Shown here: piece by piece, positions 7,193 to 13,756 of the stretch
Layout of the letters: each line of letters begins with the position of its first letter
Position numbering within the stretch: position 1 is the first letter of the stretch
DNA from: Bacillota bacterium
GTDB lineage: Bacteria; Bacillota; Clostridia; Peptostreptococcales; Anaerovoracaceae
Length of the DNA stretch: 20,326 nucleotides
NCBI GenBank assembly: GCA_022793975.1
Contig: JAAWDW010000149.1
Coordinates: 1-20,326, forward strand
Direction of reading: 5' to 3'
The notes under the pieces: model-generated
What the model was told of the DNA's origin: nothing
Seen by the model: the letters and a program-made list of their open reading frames with translations, nothing else
Databases searched by the model: none
Position numbers and translations under genes: made by a program

Positions 7193-7222
7193 TTGCGGTA
7201 TCTACTGTCACCGTGATATAAT
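7193..7222 (+). promoter_or_regulatory. Extended -10 promoter directly upstream of the lipoprotein gene
   Basis: TGATATAAT (7214-7222) is a perfect TGnTATAAT extended -10, with a weak TTGCGG (7193-7198) 18 nt upstream. The start is expected near 7229, giving a leader of about 30 nt. This would let the lipoprotein be expressed independently of the hairpin cluster. Confidence 0.55.
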
Positions 7223-7259
7223 AAAAAATAAAGTTACTATGATTTTTCGGAGGTCTCTT

Positions 7260-7733
7260 ATGCGTAAATATAAATTGATATTTGCCCTTTTTTTATCAAT
7301 CGCTATGATATTTTCATTAAGTGCTTGCACAGATGTTTTTTCTGTATTTTTTGTTACTAATTCAACAAATGTCGATACGATCAGTGATTATGGTGAAGTC
7401 ACGGGTACTGTTACCGTTTCTATCATTTACCCTGAAGAAGCGGAACTCGAAAATACGGACGGAAAAGCGTCAATTTATGAAAAAAATAAAACAGTATTGA
7501 ATGCTCTCAGTGATTTCTGTGCTTTAAACGGCATTGATATTACTATTGAAACGGGCGCATCTTCATATGTTACCTCTATAGGCGGTATTTCGGAAAACGA
7601 TTTCGGTGACAGCTGCGGATGGGTATACACAGTAAACGGTGAAGAAGTCTGGGAAGCAGCAGATAAATGCGAACTTGAAGACGGTGACATTGTTGAATGG
7701 AAATTTGTTGATTTTTCAGGATCTTCTTTTTAA
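7260..7733 (+). CDS. DUF4430 (transcobalamin-like C-terminal) domain lipoprotein
   Basis: A 157-residue secreted lipoprotein. Residues 1-22 form a signal peptide ending in the lipobox LSAC with the lipidated Cys at 23. The C-terminal half is a DUF4430-type domain, shown by NDFGDSCGWVYTVNGEEVWE and the ending LEDGDIVEWKFVDF. The ATG at 7260-7262 is chosen because CGGAGGT (7248-7254) sits just upstream; an in-frame ATG at 7239 lies upstream of that ribosome site. Family knowledge: DUF4430 resembles the C-terminal domain of transcobalamin and occurs in surface proteins of Firmicutes, often near corrinoid functions; no such genes are visible here. It is a single-gene unit ended by the terminator at 7853-7884. 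Ligand unknown. Confidence 0.85.
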   Translation: MRKYKLIFALFLSIAMIFSLSACTDVFSVFFVTNSTNVDTISDYGEVTGTVTVSIIYPEEAELENTDGKASIYEKNKTVLNALSDFCALNGIDITIETGASSYVTSIGGISENDFGDSCGWVYTVNGEEVWEAADKCELEDGDIVEWKFVDFSGSSF

Positions 7734-7852
7734 TTTCTTTATTTTTTCTACACGAAACTAACACAAAGCTCAAGTATACTGAGTATGTAAGATAAGGGGT
7801 ATATTAACTTACACACTTTCCTTCTTTTATTTGATACACACACTTTCACAAG

Positions 7853-7890
7853 AAAATCCGAGACATAAACTGTCTCGGATTTTTCTTTTT
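7853..7890 (+). terminator. Strong, probably bidirectional terminator between lipoprotein and symporter genes
   Basis: Perfect 13-bp arms AAAATCCGAGACA (7853-7865) and TGTCTCGGATTTT (7871-7883) with a 5-nt loop, followed on the plus strand by TTTTCTTTTTT. The genes on either side converge, and the minus-strand symporter ends at 7926, so it may serve both, though its minus-strand tail is U-poor. Confidence 0.9.
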
Positions 7891-7925
7891 TGCTTTTTTA
7901 ATTATAATATTTTAGTTTTTCTTTT

Positions 7926-9455
7926 TTATTTTACTGCTACACGATCAAATTCATCAGTAATTTCCTTGCTTGGAGCCTTTGTCAGCAGACTGACAACAAT
8001 TATCATAGCAATTCCGACAAGAAATGCCGGAAGCAATTCGTAAAGTCCGAACACTCCGCCAAGCGGTTTAATTTTATATTTCCAAATAAATACAAATGCT
8101 CCTCCCGCTATCATTCCTGCAATTGCTCCCGGCAGTGTCGTACGCTTCCAAAAGAGCGAACAGATTATAATTGGACCGAAGCTTGCACCAAACCCCGCCC
8201 ATGCAAAAGACACAATACCGAAAACAGAACTGTCCGGATTTTTTGCTATAAATACACCCAGTACTGCAATTATTACAACTGTAAGTCTTGCTGTAAGCAT
8301 ACTTGCTTTATTTGAAAGGTTTAGATGCAGAGCTTCCTGAAGTATATTCTGCGATACACCCGAAGATGCTGCAAGAAGTTGTGAGTCCGCCGTTGACATT
8401 GTGCTCGCAAGTATTCCTGCAAGAATGAGTCCTGCCATAAGTGCCGGAAGAATACCGTAACTTGAAAGTAAATCTGCAATACGCACAATAATGGTCTCTG
8501 TAGCATTTCCTGTAAGCTGCGGTACAAGTCCGTTTGCACTGAGTGTTCTTCCCACTACACCTATCATAACGGCTATTGCCATCGCTATAACTACCCATAC
8601 AGAAGCCACACGGCGTGAAAGTTTCAGCTTATTTTCATCTTCTATCGCCATAAAGCGGAGCAAGATATGCGGCATTCCAAAATATCCGAGTCCCCACGAT
8701 ACAGTCGTAATGATCTGCAGGAACCCGTACGGAGTACTCACTCCGTCAGCATCTATATATGTATTTGTAAACGAAAAGTATCCCGGCAGAGCCTTTGCGT
8801 TTTCTATAACTACGTCAATACCTCCGGCTGAAATCGTTGAAAACCCAAGTACAAACACAATCGCAATTGTCATAATGATACTCTGTATAAAATCTGTCGT
8901 TGATGCTGCAAGAAATCCGCCGGCCGCCGTATACCCCACGATAACGATCGCCGATACTATCATTGCTGTCATATAATCTATGTTAAAAAGTGAAGAAAAC
9001 AACTTGCCGCATGCCGCAAAACCCGATGCCGTATAAGGAATAAAAAATATAATTATTATAAGAGCCGCTATCATTGTGAGAATATGTTTCTCATCACGGT
9101 AGCGATTTGAGAAAAACTGAGGCAATGTAAATGAACCCGTTTCCTGCGTATATCTGCGTAGCCTTTTGGCCGTAAACAGCCAGTTAAGATACGTACCCGC
9201 CGCCAGTCCGATAACAGTCCAGCCGACATCAGCGATTCCGGAAAGATATGCAAGCCCCGGAAGACCCATAAGCAAGTAACTCGACATATCGCTCGCCTCT
9301 GCACTCATCGCTGTAACAAGCGGTCCAAGTTTTCGGCCCCCAAGATAAAAATCGGCCGATGATTCGCTTTTACGCGCAAAATAAAAACCGATTCCGAGTA
9401 CACTTCCAAGATAAACAGCTATGGTAATCAAAATACAAATAGTTGGTGTTGTCAT
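7926..9455 (-). CDS. putP: Sodium/proline symporter (SSS family)
   Basis: A 509-residue integral membrane transporter of the solute:sodium symporter family, closest to PutP. Landmarks are SAEASDMSSYLLMGLPGLAY (51-70), with D56 in the place of the sodium-binding Asp of E. coli PutP, the GLGYFGMPHILLRFMAI segment, and the ILASTMSTADSQLLAASS helix that carries the Ser/Thr pair of the sodium site. Length and the expected 13 helices fit full-length PutP. The ATG at 9453-9455 has AAGGAG upstream. It is a stand-alone gene, convergent with the lipoprotein gene. Proline is the most likely substrate from overall similarity, but a related osmolyte or amino acid cannot be excluded. In Stickland-fermenting Clostridia proline uptake would feed redox balance; no proline reductase gene is in view. 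Confidence 0.92.
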   Translation of the reverse strand: MTTPTICILITIAVYLGSVLGIGFYFARKSESSADFYLGGRKLGPLVTAMSAEASDMSSYLLMGLPGLAYLSGIADVGWTVIGLAAGTYLNWLFTAKRLRRYTQETGSFTLPQFFSNRYRDEKHILTMIAALIIIIFFIPYTASGFAACGKLFSSLFNIDYMTAMIVSAIVIVGYTAAGGFLAASTTDFIQSIIMTIAIVFVLGFSTISAGGIDVVIENAKALPGYFSFTNTYIDADGVSTPYGFLQIITTVSWGLGYFGMPHILLRFMAIEDENKLKLSRRVASVWVVIAMAIAVMIGVVGRTLSANGLVPQLTGNATETIIVRIADLLSSYGILPALMAGLILAGILASTMSTADSQLLAASSGVSQNILQEALHLNLSNKASMLTARLTVVIIAVLGVFIAKNPDSSVFGIVSFAWAGFGASFGPIIICSLFWKRTTLPGAIAGMIAGGAFVFIWKYKIKPLGGVFGLYELLPAFLVGIAMIIVVSLLTKAPSKEITDEFDRVAVK

Positions 9456-9510
9456 TTTGTTTCTCCTTAATAAATTATAAAACCGAAAGCTTTATTTCAA
9501 TACTTCTCAT

Positions 9511-9539
9511 ATTTTACCATACTACCTGTCCTTTGAAAA
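9511..9539 (-). promoter_or_regulatory. Candidate promoter of the putP-like gene
   Basis: The minus strand reads TTTTCA (9534-9539), 17 nt, TAAAAT (9511-9516), with TGG just before the -10 making an extended -10. The predicted leader is about 48 nt. Confidence 0.45.
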
Positions 9540-9556
9540 GCCGCAAGCATTCATAT

Positions 9557-9583
9557 AAGCCCTTTGGATCTTAGGGCTTTTTT
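9557..9583. terminator. Hairpin beside the sanA-like stop codon
   Basis: AAGCCCT (9557-9563) and AGGGCTT (9573-9579) with a 9-nt loop, followed by six T on the plus strand. The nearest gene end is on the minus strand (stop at 9585), where the tail is TTATAT, so termination in that direction would be weak. No plus-strand transcript is known to enter here. Confidence 0.5.
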
Positions 9584-9584
9584 A

Positions 9585-10289
9585 TCAGTCACGCGTTTCG
9601 AGACCATTGCCACTTATAGGTATAACCTCTCCGAGATATTTTGACTCAGGCTTCAGCATTACTTTAAAAAAATCTTTATCACGCGCTATAACTTCACGCA
9701 CTTCTCTGTAAAACTGTCCTGAATACACTCTCCTATCACAGGATACGCCAATGACTTCTGCTCCAAGTTTCTTTCCTATATATAAGGCTCTGTTTTGATG
9801 ATACTTCTGCGTAATTACTATTATTTTGTCTGCATCAAATATTTTAGCAGCTCTGTACATTGAGTCATATGTAGAAAATCCTGCATGATCAAGAAAAATA
9901 TCTTCCGCAGGCACCCCTGCGTCCTCCATATATTTTTTCATTGCATTCACTTCGTCATAACGTGTCCTGCCATGATCACCCGAAAGAAGGAGTTTCGGTG
10001 CTGCTGCGCTTCTATAAAGTGCCAGCGCAGTCTCCAGCCGTTCTTCCAGCATAAAATTTGGACTGCCGTCCGGCTTGAGACCTGCGCCCAGCACAAGTAT
10101 ACAATCGGCTCCAAAATCTTTTATCCGCTCGTTTTCGGCAGTTCCCTCAATGGTAATATCAATATTTTCGTTACCAATTATTAAATCTTTTGTACTGCCG
10201 ACAACATAAAAGTTTATTGTAAACATTGTTATCACAAATATAATACATATCTCAGCAAACCATTTAAATACTTTAAACTTTTTTCTCAT
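9585..10289 (-). CDS. SanA/YdcF-like (DUF218) membrane protein
   Basis: A 234-residue protein with one N-terminal membrane helix (about 9-30) and an outward DUF218 domain. It tracks E. coli SanA across its length: ADCILVLGAG, LEERLETALALYRS, LLLSGDHGRTRYDEVNAMK, EDIFLDHAGFSTYDSMYRA, IIVITQKYHQNRALYIG, and near the end SKYLGEVIPI, which aligns with the SanA EPRFLGPLVPI block. SanA affects envelope permeability and vancomycin exclusion in enterics; the enzymatic activity of the family is unclear. The ATG at 10287-10289 has AGGAGC upstream. It follows the 81-aa gene by 52 nt with no terminator between, so the two are probably cotranscribed. Family call is firm, function in this organism inferred. 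Confidence 0.88.
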   Translation of the reverse strand: MRKKFKVFKWFAEICIIFVITMFTINFYVVGSTKDLIIGNENIDITIEGTAENERIKDFGADCILVLGAGLKPDGSPNFMLEERLETALALYRSAAAPKLLLSGDHGRTRYDEVNAMKKYMEDAGVPAEDIFLDHAGFSTYDSMYRAAKIFDADKIIVITQKYHQNRALYIGKKLGAEVIGVSCDRRVYSGQFYREVREVIARDKDFFKVMLKPESKYLGEVIPISGNGLETRD

Positions 10290-10341
10290 ACCCTGCTCCT
10301 TTGTTTTCGCATACTTTTATATTTACTTCCTTATTTATAAA

Positions 10342-10587
10342 CTACTGTTCTTGTGTCAATTCTGCAATAAGCTCTGTCTTGATACGCATTATATCTGAAA
10401 AAACAAGATTTTTATGACCATACGCCGCAAGTTTTAGAACTTTCTTTGCGTTTTTATATATCTCTTTTTCTAGAGTGAGTGAAATACTTACGGGGTTTTT
10501 AGTATTTTTATCTATGTAAATATTCAAAATATACTTTTCGCTAATTGGAAAAATATTTTGTATAAGAAATGCCCTTTTATAACCCAT
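10342..10587 (-). CDS. Small hypothetical protein (81 aa)
   Basis: Not recognised. The frame begins at the ATG at 10585-10587, preceded by a very strong GGGGAGG motif, but only two bases separate the motif from the ATG, shorter than usual; no alternative start codon lies nearby. The product has a hydrophobic and aromatic N-terminal half (AFLIQNIFPISEKYILNIYI) and a Lys-rich C-terminal half (ILKLAAYGHKNLVFSDIM-like, ending LTQEQ). There is no clear signal peptide or membrane helix. Its probable promoter is the consensus site at 10731-10759, whose transcript must pass a terminator before reaching the gene, so expression may depend on antitermination. It probably shares an mRNA with the sanA-like gene. 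Confidence 0.55.
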   Translation of the reverse strand: MGYKRAFLIQNIFPISEKYILNIYIDKNTKNPVSISLTLEKEIYKNAKKVLKLAAYGHKNLVFSDIMRIKTELIAELTQEQ

Positions 10588-10666
10588 AACCTCCCCAAAA
10601 CAAATAGTGTTACACTGCGGATTTTTTACTCCACGTTCAATTTACTGCATATTAATTTTCCCCCTT

Positions 10667-10695
10667 TAAAAAAGACTCCGCCACCGGCGAAGTCT
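10667..10695 (-). terminator. Rho-independent terminator
   Basis: On the minus strand AGACTTCGCC (10695-10686) pairs with GGCGGAGTCT (10682-10673), one mismatch, 3-nt loop, followed by TTTTT. It lies about 100 nt past the stop of the gene at 10795-11352 and only about 30 nt past the start predicted for the promoter at 10731-10759. Confidence 0.8.
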
Positions 10696-10724
10696 CAGAA
10701 ACATTTAAGGTATTTCTACCTTGT
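10668..10724 (-). ncRNA. Candidate very short RNA or attenuated leader
   Basis: A transcript starting near 10724 would contain a hairpin AAGGTA / TACCTT (10722-10717 and 10712-10707) capped by a GAAA tetraloop, then 11 nt, then the terminator hairpin and U-tract ending near 10668. Total length is about 55-57 nt. A 12-codon frame, MFLRLRRWRSLF, starts at 10704, runs through the terminator stem and stops at 10666, but it has no good ribosome site. The arrangement fits either a small RNA or a leader controlling readthrough into the genes at 10342-10587 and 9585-10289. Confidence 0.45.
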
Positions 10725-10730
10725 GCTATT

Positions 10731-10759
10731 ATTATACGCAGACAAACACACTATGTCAA
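10731..10759 (-). promoter_or_regulatory. Perfect-consensus sigma-A promoter
   Basis: The minus strand has TTGACA (10754-10759), exactly 17 nt, TATAAT (10731-10736). All twelve consensus positions match. The predicted start is about 10724. The only elements downstream before the next gene are a small hairpin, a terminator and 80 nt of leader. Confidence 0.75.
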
Positions 10760-10794
10760 TAGTCATTAGGTAAAATTTGTAATTTTTGTTTTAC

Positions 10795-11352
10795 TCAGTC
10801 ACTTATGCTGTAATACCAGAAATTATCACGGATTTTCTCCGTATAAAACTCATAGCTTCCTGAAAAAGCATAGCCGTTTCCGACTTCCTCAAGTTTGCTA
10901 TCGCGTCCAAATCCATAAAAGTTTACAGGTATATCCTGCGGACTGTAATAAAATCCCCATTCACAGTTTGCTGCCGATATCTCCTCACTGCCGCAGCGAA
11001 ACTTAATAACACCACCGACGGTTTTTGCAATATCAAGACCTTCACCGCTATCTACTATTTCCGATGCATCAATACTGTCAATTGTATCTATAAAATCAGA
11101 GTTCTCCGCATTTTCCGCGGCTTTGCGCAATAGCTCTTCTTCATCTTCCACAAAACCGAAAACTTTTTCTTTTCTTTTTCTGCCGGTACCTTTATATTCG
11201 TTTAGCGCACCAAGTACCATGCAAAAGGCAAGCCCTCCGATCATACTTCTTTTCAAAAGTTTAAACTTTGACTTTCTTTTTCTCCCATTTTTTGCATTAC
11301 TTTTTACAGTGTTTTTTCCCATAACCTCACGCCTTAGCTTTTTGATTTTCAC
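10795..11352 (-). CDS. Single-pass membrane protein of unknown function (185 aa)
   Basis: Not recognised. A very basic N-terminus (KNGRKRKSKFKLLKRS) is followed by one membrane helix (about 37-52, MIGGLAFCMVLGAL), giving an inside-N, outside-C topology. The external part begins with another basic patch and an acidic, helical stretch and ends in an aromatic-rich globular region (NCEWGFYYSPQDIPVNFYGF, NFWYYSISD). The first start is GTG at 11350-11352 with AAGGGG 4 nt upstream; an ATG ten codons later (11322) has GAGG only 2 nt away, so the start is uncertain by 10 residues. It lies 36 nt after the MBL-fold gene and is probably its operon partner, ended by the terminator at 10667-10695. Confidence 0.72.
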   Translation of the reverse strand: MKIKKLRREVMGKNTVKSNAKNGRKRKSKFKLLKRSMIGGLAFCMVLGALNEYKGTGRKRKEKVFGFVEDEEELLRKAAENAENSDFIDTIDSIDASEIVDSGEGLDIAKTVGGVIKFRCGSEEISAANCEWGFYYSPQDIPVNFYGFGRDSKLEEVGNGYAFSGSYEFYTEKIRDNFWYYSISD

Positions 11353-11388
11353 AAAGCCCCTTTCTTTTTATCTTCTATTTCTGCCTTA

Positions 11389-12375
11389 TTACTGTTTGTT
11401 CTTCCATTTTAGCATATTATCTTCAAATAATGTTTCTAATCTGCCCTCATCTGTCAAATATGCAAGATACGATTTTATTGTACTGCCTGCAAGCACATAC
11501 TGATTAAAATCCATCTCTAGTCTGTAGTGCGAAAATATCTTCGCAAGCAACGCTTCAAAATTAGCAGGTTCACTGCAAAGTTCGCATATAAGCTCACATA
11601 TTTCGTGTACCTTTTTACTGTTTACATCGGCAAGAGCTATCATATTCTCCGTCGTTTCCGTATGAGCCGGAATAAACAATGCACCGTTAAGACTTTTCAC
11701 AAGCTCCAGAGTTTTCAAATACTTTCGTATATCGTAAATGAACGATATATGGTATTTTTCAATAATATCCGCACTCGAAACACAATCTGCCATAAACCAG
11801 ACATCATCCGGTGTTTTAATTCCTATCATATCAAAAAAATGCCCCGGCAGATTTATAAATTCCATTCCTTGAGGAAGCTTGTCCTTAAAATCATCTTTAA
11901 GTTCATCTGCCGAAATTATCCTCGGCATATCAAGGACTGCCGCCATATTTCCGCTTTTAATTTTTTCGATGCTTGCTGCATCAGATTTTTTCATCATATC
12001 GTATGCAGCACTTGTTTGTGCCATCAAAAATTTATTTCGAAGTGCCTTCGGCGGATACGCACCAAACAAAAACGAAGGTTCAAGCAGCGGATATTCCGTA
12101 AACGCTGCTTCAATACCCTTGGTATAAATCGGACAGCCCCATCTGTCGGCAAGCACTTTATTTCCGCCTATATGATCCGCATTGGAGTGCGTGTTTATAA
12201 TCATCTTAAGCTTCCATCCTTGTTCTTTTAGATGTTTATCTACTTTTTTACCTGCGTCCTTATCATTTCCGCTGTCGATAAGATACGCTCCCCCCGCGGA
12301 ATCAATATAAAGTCCCATTTTTGCCGGACAATCTATATAATATGTATTTTTTCCTGCCTGAATCAGTTCGTACAT
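11389..12375 (-). CDS. MBL-fold metallo-hydrolase with HxNxDH motif
   Basis: A 328-residue metallo-beta-lactamase-fold hydrolase. The metal motif reads NTHSNADHIGG: H63, N65, D67, H68, so the second histidine of the usual HxHxDH is asparagine (codon AAT). The remaining ligands look intact: LPGH (H179), MADC (D197) and IPAH (H238). The ATG at 12373-12375 is chosen because GGGGGTGG lies 7-8 nt upstream; a frame extended to 12429 lacks a ribosome site. Overall layout resembles general MBL hydrolases (glyoxalase II-like) rather than beta-lactamases, and no signal peptide is present, so it is cytosolic. C-terminal 80 residues are helical. It is cotranscribed with the membrane protein at 10795-11352. 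Substrate unknown. Confidence 0.87.
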   Translation of the reverse strand: MYELIQAGKNTYYIDCPAKMGLYIDSAGGAYLIDSGNDKDAGKKVDKHLKEQGWKLKMIINTHSNADHIGGNKVLADRWGCPIYTKGIEAAFTEYPLLEPSFLFGAYPPKALRNKFLMAQTSAAYDMMKKSDAASIEKIKSGNMAAVLDMPRIISADELKDDFKDKLPQGMEFINLPGHFFDMIGIKTPDDVWFMADCVSSADIIEKYHISFIYDIRKYLKTLELVKSLNGALFIPAHTETTENMIALADVNSKKVHEICELICELCSEPANFEALLAKIFSHYRLEMDFNQYVLAGSTIKSYLAYLTDEGRLETLFEDNMLKWKNKQ

Positions 12376-12462
12376 TTGTCTTCCACCCCCGCTTGCCGCC
12401 GCATTTCGCGCCCGTGTTTTTTCTTTCATTTATAATATTATCACATTTCCGCACTTTTTTCT

Positions 12463-12468
12463 ATTATA
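12463..12468 (-). promoter_or_regulatory. Candidate -10 for the MBL-fold gene
   Basis: The minus strand reads TATAAT, about 88 nt upstream of the chosen ATG. No good -35 is visible at the proper distance. Divergent to the exporter promoter at 12548-12553. Confidence 0.3.
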
Positions 12469-12547
12469 CCGCCGAATTTTCGCCAAAACTCCCATTTTTT
12501 AATAAATTGTTAATAAAGAGTTCATATATTTTTCCTACTTTCCGCTG

Positions 12548-12553
12548 TATAAT
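12548..12553 (+). promoter_or_regulatory. Candidate -10 for the tripartite exporter operon
   Basis: A perfect TATAAT preceded by TG. The -35 position (TATATT, 12525-12530, 17-nt spacing) is weak, which would suit an activator-dependent or low-level promoter. The leader would be about 73 nt and contains the hairpin at 12564-12598. Confidence 0.45.
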
Positions 12554-12563
12554 ATTGATTGAA

Positions 12564-12598
12564 AAATCAGCGGGGTTTCGGCAATTCCGCTTTGATTT
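12564..12598 (+). promoter_or_regulatory. Leader hairpin of the exporter operon
   Basis: AAATCAGCGG (12564-12573) pairs with CCGC-TT-TGATTT (12587-12598) in a 10-bp stem with a 2-nt bulge and a 13-nt loop. It sits just after the predicted transcription start and before the AAGGAG ribosome site. No U-tract follows, so it is not a terminator; it may stabilise the mRNA 5' end or bind a regulator. Confidence 0.4.
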
Positions 12599-12632
12599 CA
12601 TAAAAAATAATATCAAAAGGAGTAGAAGTATA

Positions 12633-13739
12633 ATGAAAAATCCGTTAAAGAATGCATCCAAAAAGAAAAAAACTTTGATAATTATCGGAGGTATTGTTGT
12701 TCTCTGCGTTATCGTCAGTTTCATAAAACCGAAAAATGATGTGCCGCAGGGCATTTTCGTATCTGCCGGTACTGTTTCACGCGGTAATTTGTCACAGACA
12801 ATTTCAATAAAGAGTACTGTCGAAGGCTCCGATTCTGCCAATGTTTATTCCGCCGCAAATTACAGAATAAACAGCGTTACGGTAAAAGAAGGTGACACCG
12901 TAACAGAAGGTCAGATACTCGCAAAACTTGACGCAGACGACCTTACCGACGAGTACAACAAAGCTAAAATTTCCTACGATGAGGCTAAGAGAAATTATAA
13001 TAATTCTAAAGCTCTCTATGAAGAAGGCGCCCTTTCTCAATCCGATTATCTTGCAGCTAAAGCTACATATGATACCAGTTCGCTCACATTAAGTTCTTTT
13101 AATATCACAGAAAATGCCAATGTTACAAGTCCTATTTCCGGAACGGTAACGAGAGTAAATGCTACTGTCGGCAAGCTTGCAAACGGCGGATCGGGCGGCA
13201 GCAATGAGCCTCTTTTCGTAATCGAAAATCTTGACAAACTGCAGATGAAAGTAAAAGTAAGCGAATATGATATCGGTAAAATCAAAGTCGGACAAAGTGC
13301 TACAATCACCGCTGAAGTCCTCGGAGATGCTTCAGTAACAGGTACAGTTTCTCATATTTCTCCGACCGGTGAACAGCGCGATGCAAGCAGTACCGAAATG
13401 GTCATCCCTGTTGTTATTGATATCGATAAAGGCGAAAGCAACCTTATTGCAGGCGTTACCGCAAAAGCTACAATTCTGATCGATGAAGTAACGGACGTAC
13501 TTACTGTTCCTATCGATGCAGTTTGGGAAGACCCGTCAACTGAAGAGACTTTCCTCTTCATTATTTCCGAAAATAATACGCTCACAAAAATAGCTGTAAA
13601 TATTGGTCTTGAAGGAGATTTTGACACAGAAGTTTCCGCTACCGATGAAACCAGCAAAGAACTCCTTACAGAGGGCAGCAGCGTAGTACTTGCACCGTCA
13701 TACGAGCTTGCCGACGGAATGGCAGTTACTGTAATGTAA
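12633..13739 (+). CDS. Membrane-fusion (periplasmic adaptor-like) subunit of ABC exporter, YknX/MacA type
   Basis: A 368-residue HlyD/MacA-family adaptor anchored by one N-terminal helix (about 14-31) after a Lys-rich tail. After it come a beta-barrel/lipoyl half (INSVTVKEGDTVTEGQILAKLD), a short helical hairpin (about 104-150, KAKISYDEAKRNYNNSKAL), the second lipoyl half (NVTSPISGTVTRVNATVGKL) and a beta-barrel ending LADGMAVTVM. The hairpin is much shorter than in Gram-negative MacA, as expected where there is no TolC partner. The ATG at 12633-12635 has AAGGAG upstream; the frame is open further upstream but without ribosome site or homology. It is the first gene of a three-gene operon; the ATPase starts 17 nt after it. 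B. subtilis YknXYZ, which resists the SdpC toxin, has the same layout. Confidence 0.92.
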   Translation: MKNPLKNASKKKKTLIIIGGIVVLCVIVSFIKPKNDVPQGIFVSAGTVSRGNLSQTISIKSTVEGSDSANVYSAANYRINSVTVKEGDTVTEGQILAKLDADDLTDEYNKAKISYDEAKRNYNNSKALYEEGALSQSDYLAAKATYDTSSLTLSSFNITENANVTSPISGTVTRVNATVGKLANGGSGGSNEPLFVIENLDKLQMKVKVSEYDIGKIKVGQSATITAEVLGDASVTGTVSHISPTGEQRDASSTEMVIPVVIDIDKGESNLIAGVTAKATILIDEVTDVLTVPIDAVWEDPSTEETFLFIISENNTLTKIAVNIGLEGDFDTEVSATDETSKELLTEGSSVVLAPSYELADGMAVTVM

Positions 13740-13756
13740 CGCAGGGGGGTCTTCCT

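Noticed and set aside
6949..7221. 90-codon plus-strand frame across the hairpin cluster
   Set aside because: No ribosome site, no recognisable domain, and it spans a promoter, three hairpins and a terminator-like tract; the RNA reading explains the region better.
7810..7848. Repeated ACACACTTTC (about 7811 and 7838) as a repeat element
   Set aside because: Only two copies of about 10 bases in low-complexity intergenic DNA; no array or transposon end.
8308..8598. 96-codon minus-strand frame inside the putP-like gene
   Set aside because: Out-of-frame shadow of a well-supported transporter gene.
11389..12375. True metallo-beta-lactamase linked to the BlaI/BlaR operon
   Set aside because: It has no signal peptide, lies 4.6 kb away on its own promoter, and its overall sequence fits general MBL hydrolases.
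12321..12632. 104-residue N-terminal extension of the membrane-fusion gene
   Set aside because: The frame is open by chance: it crosses the divergent MBL start, the -10 at 12548 and a leader hairpin, and the AAGGAG ribosome site fits only the ATG at 12633.
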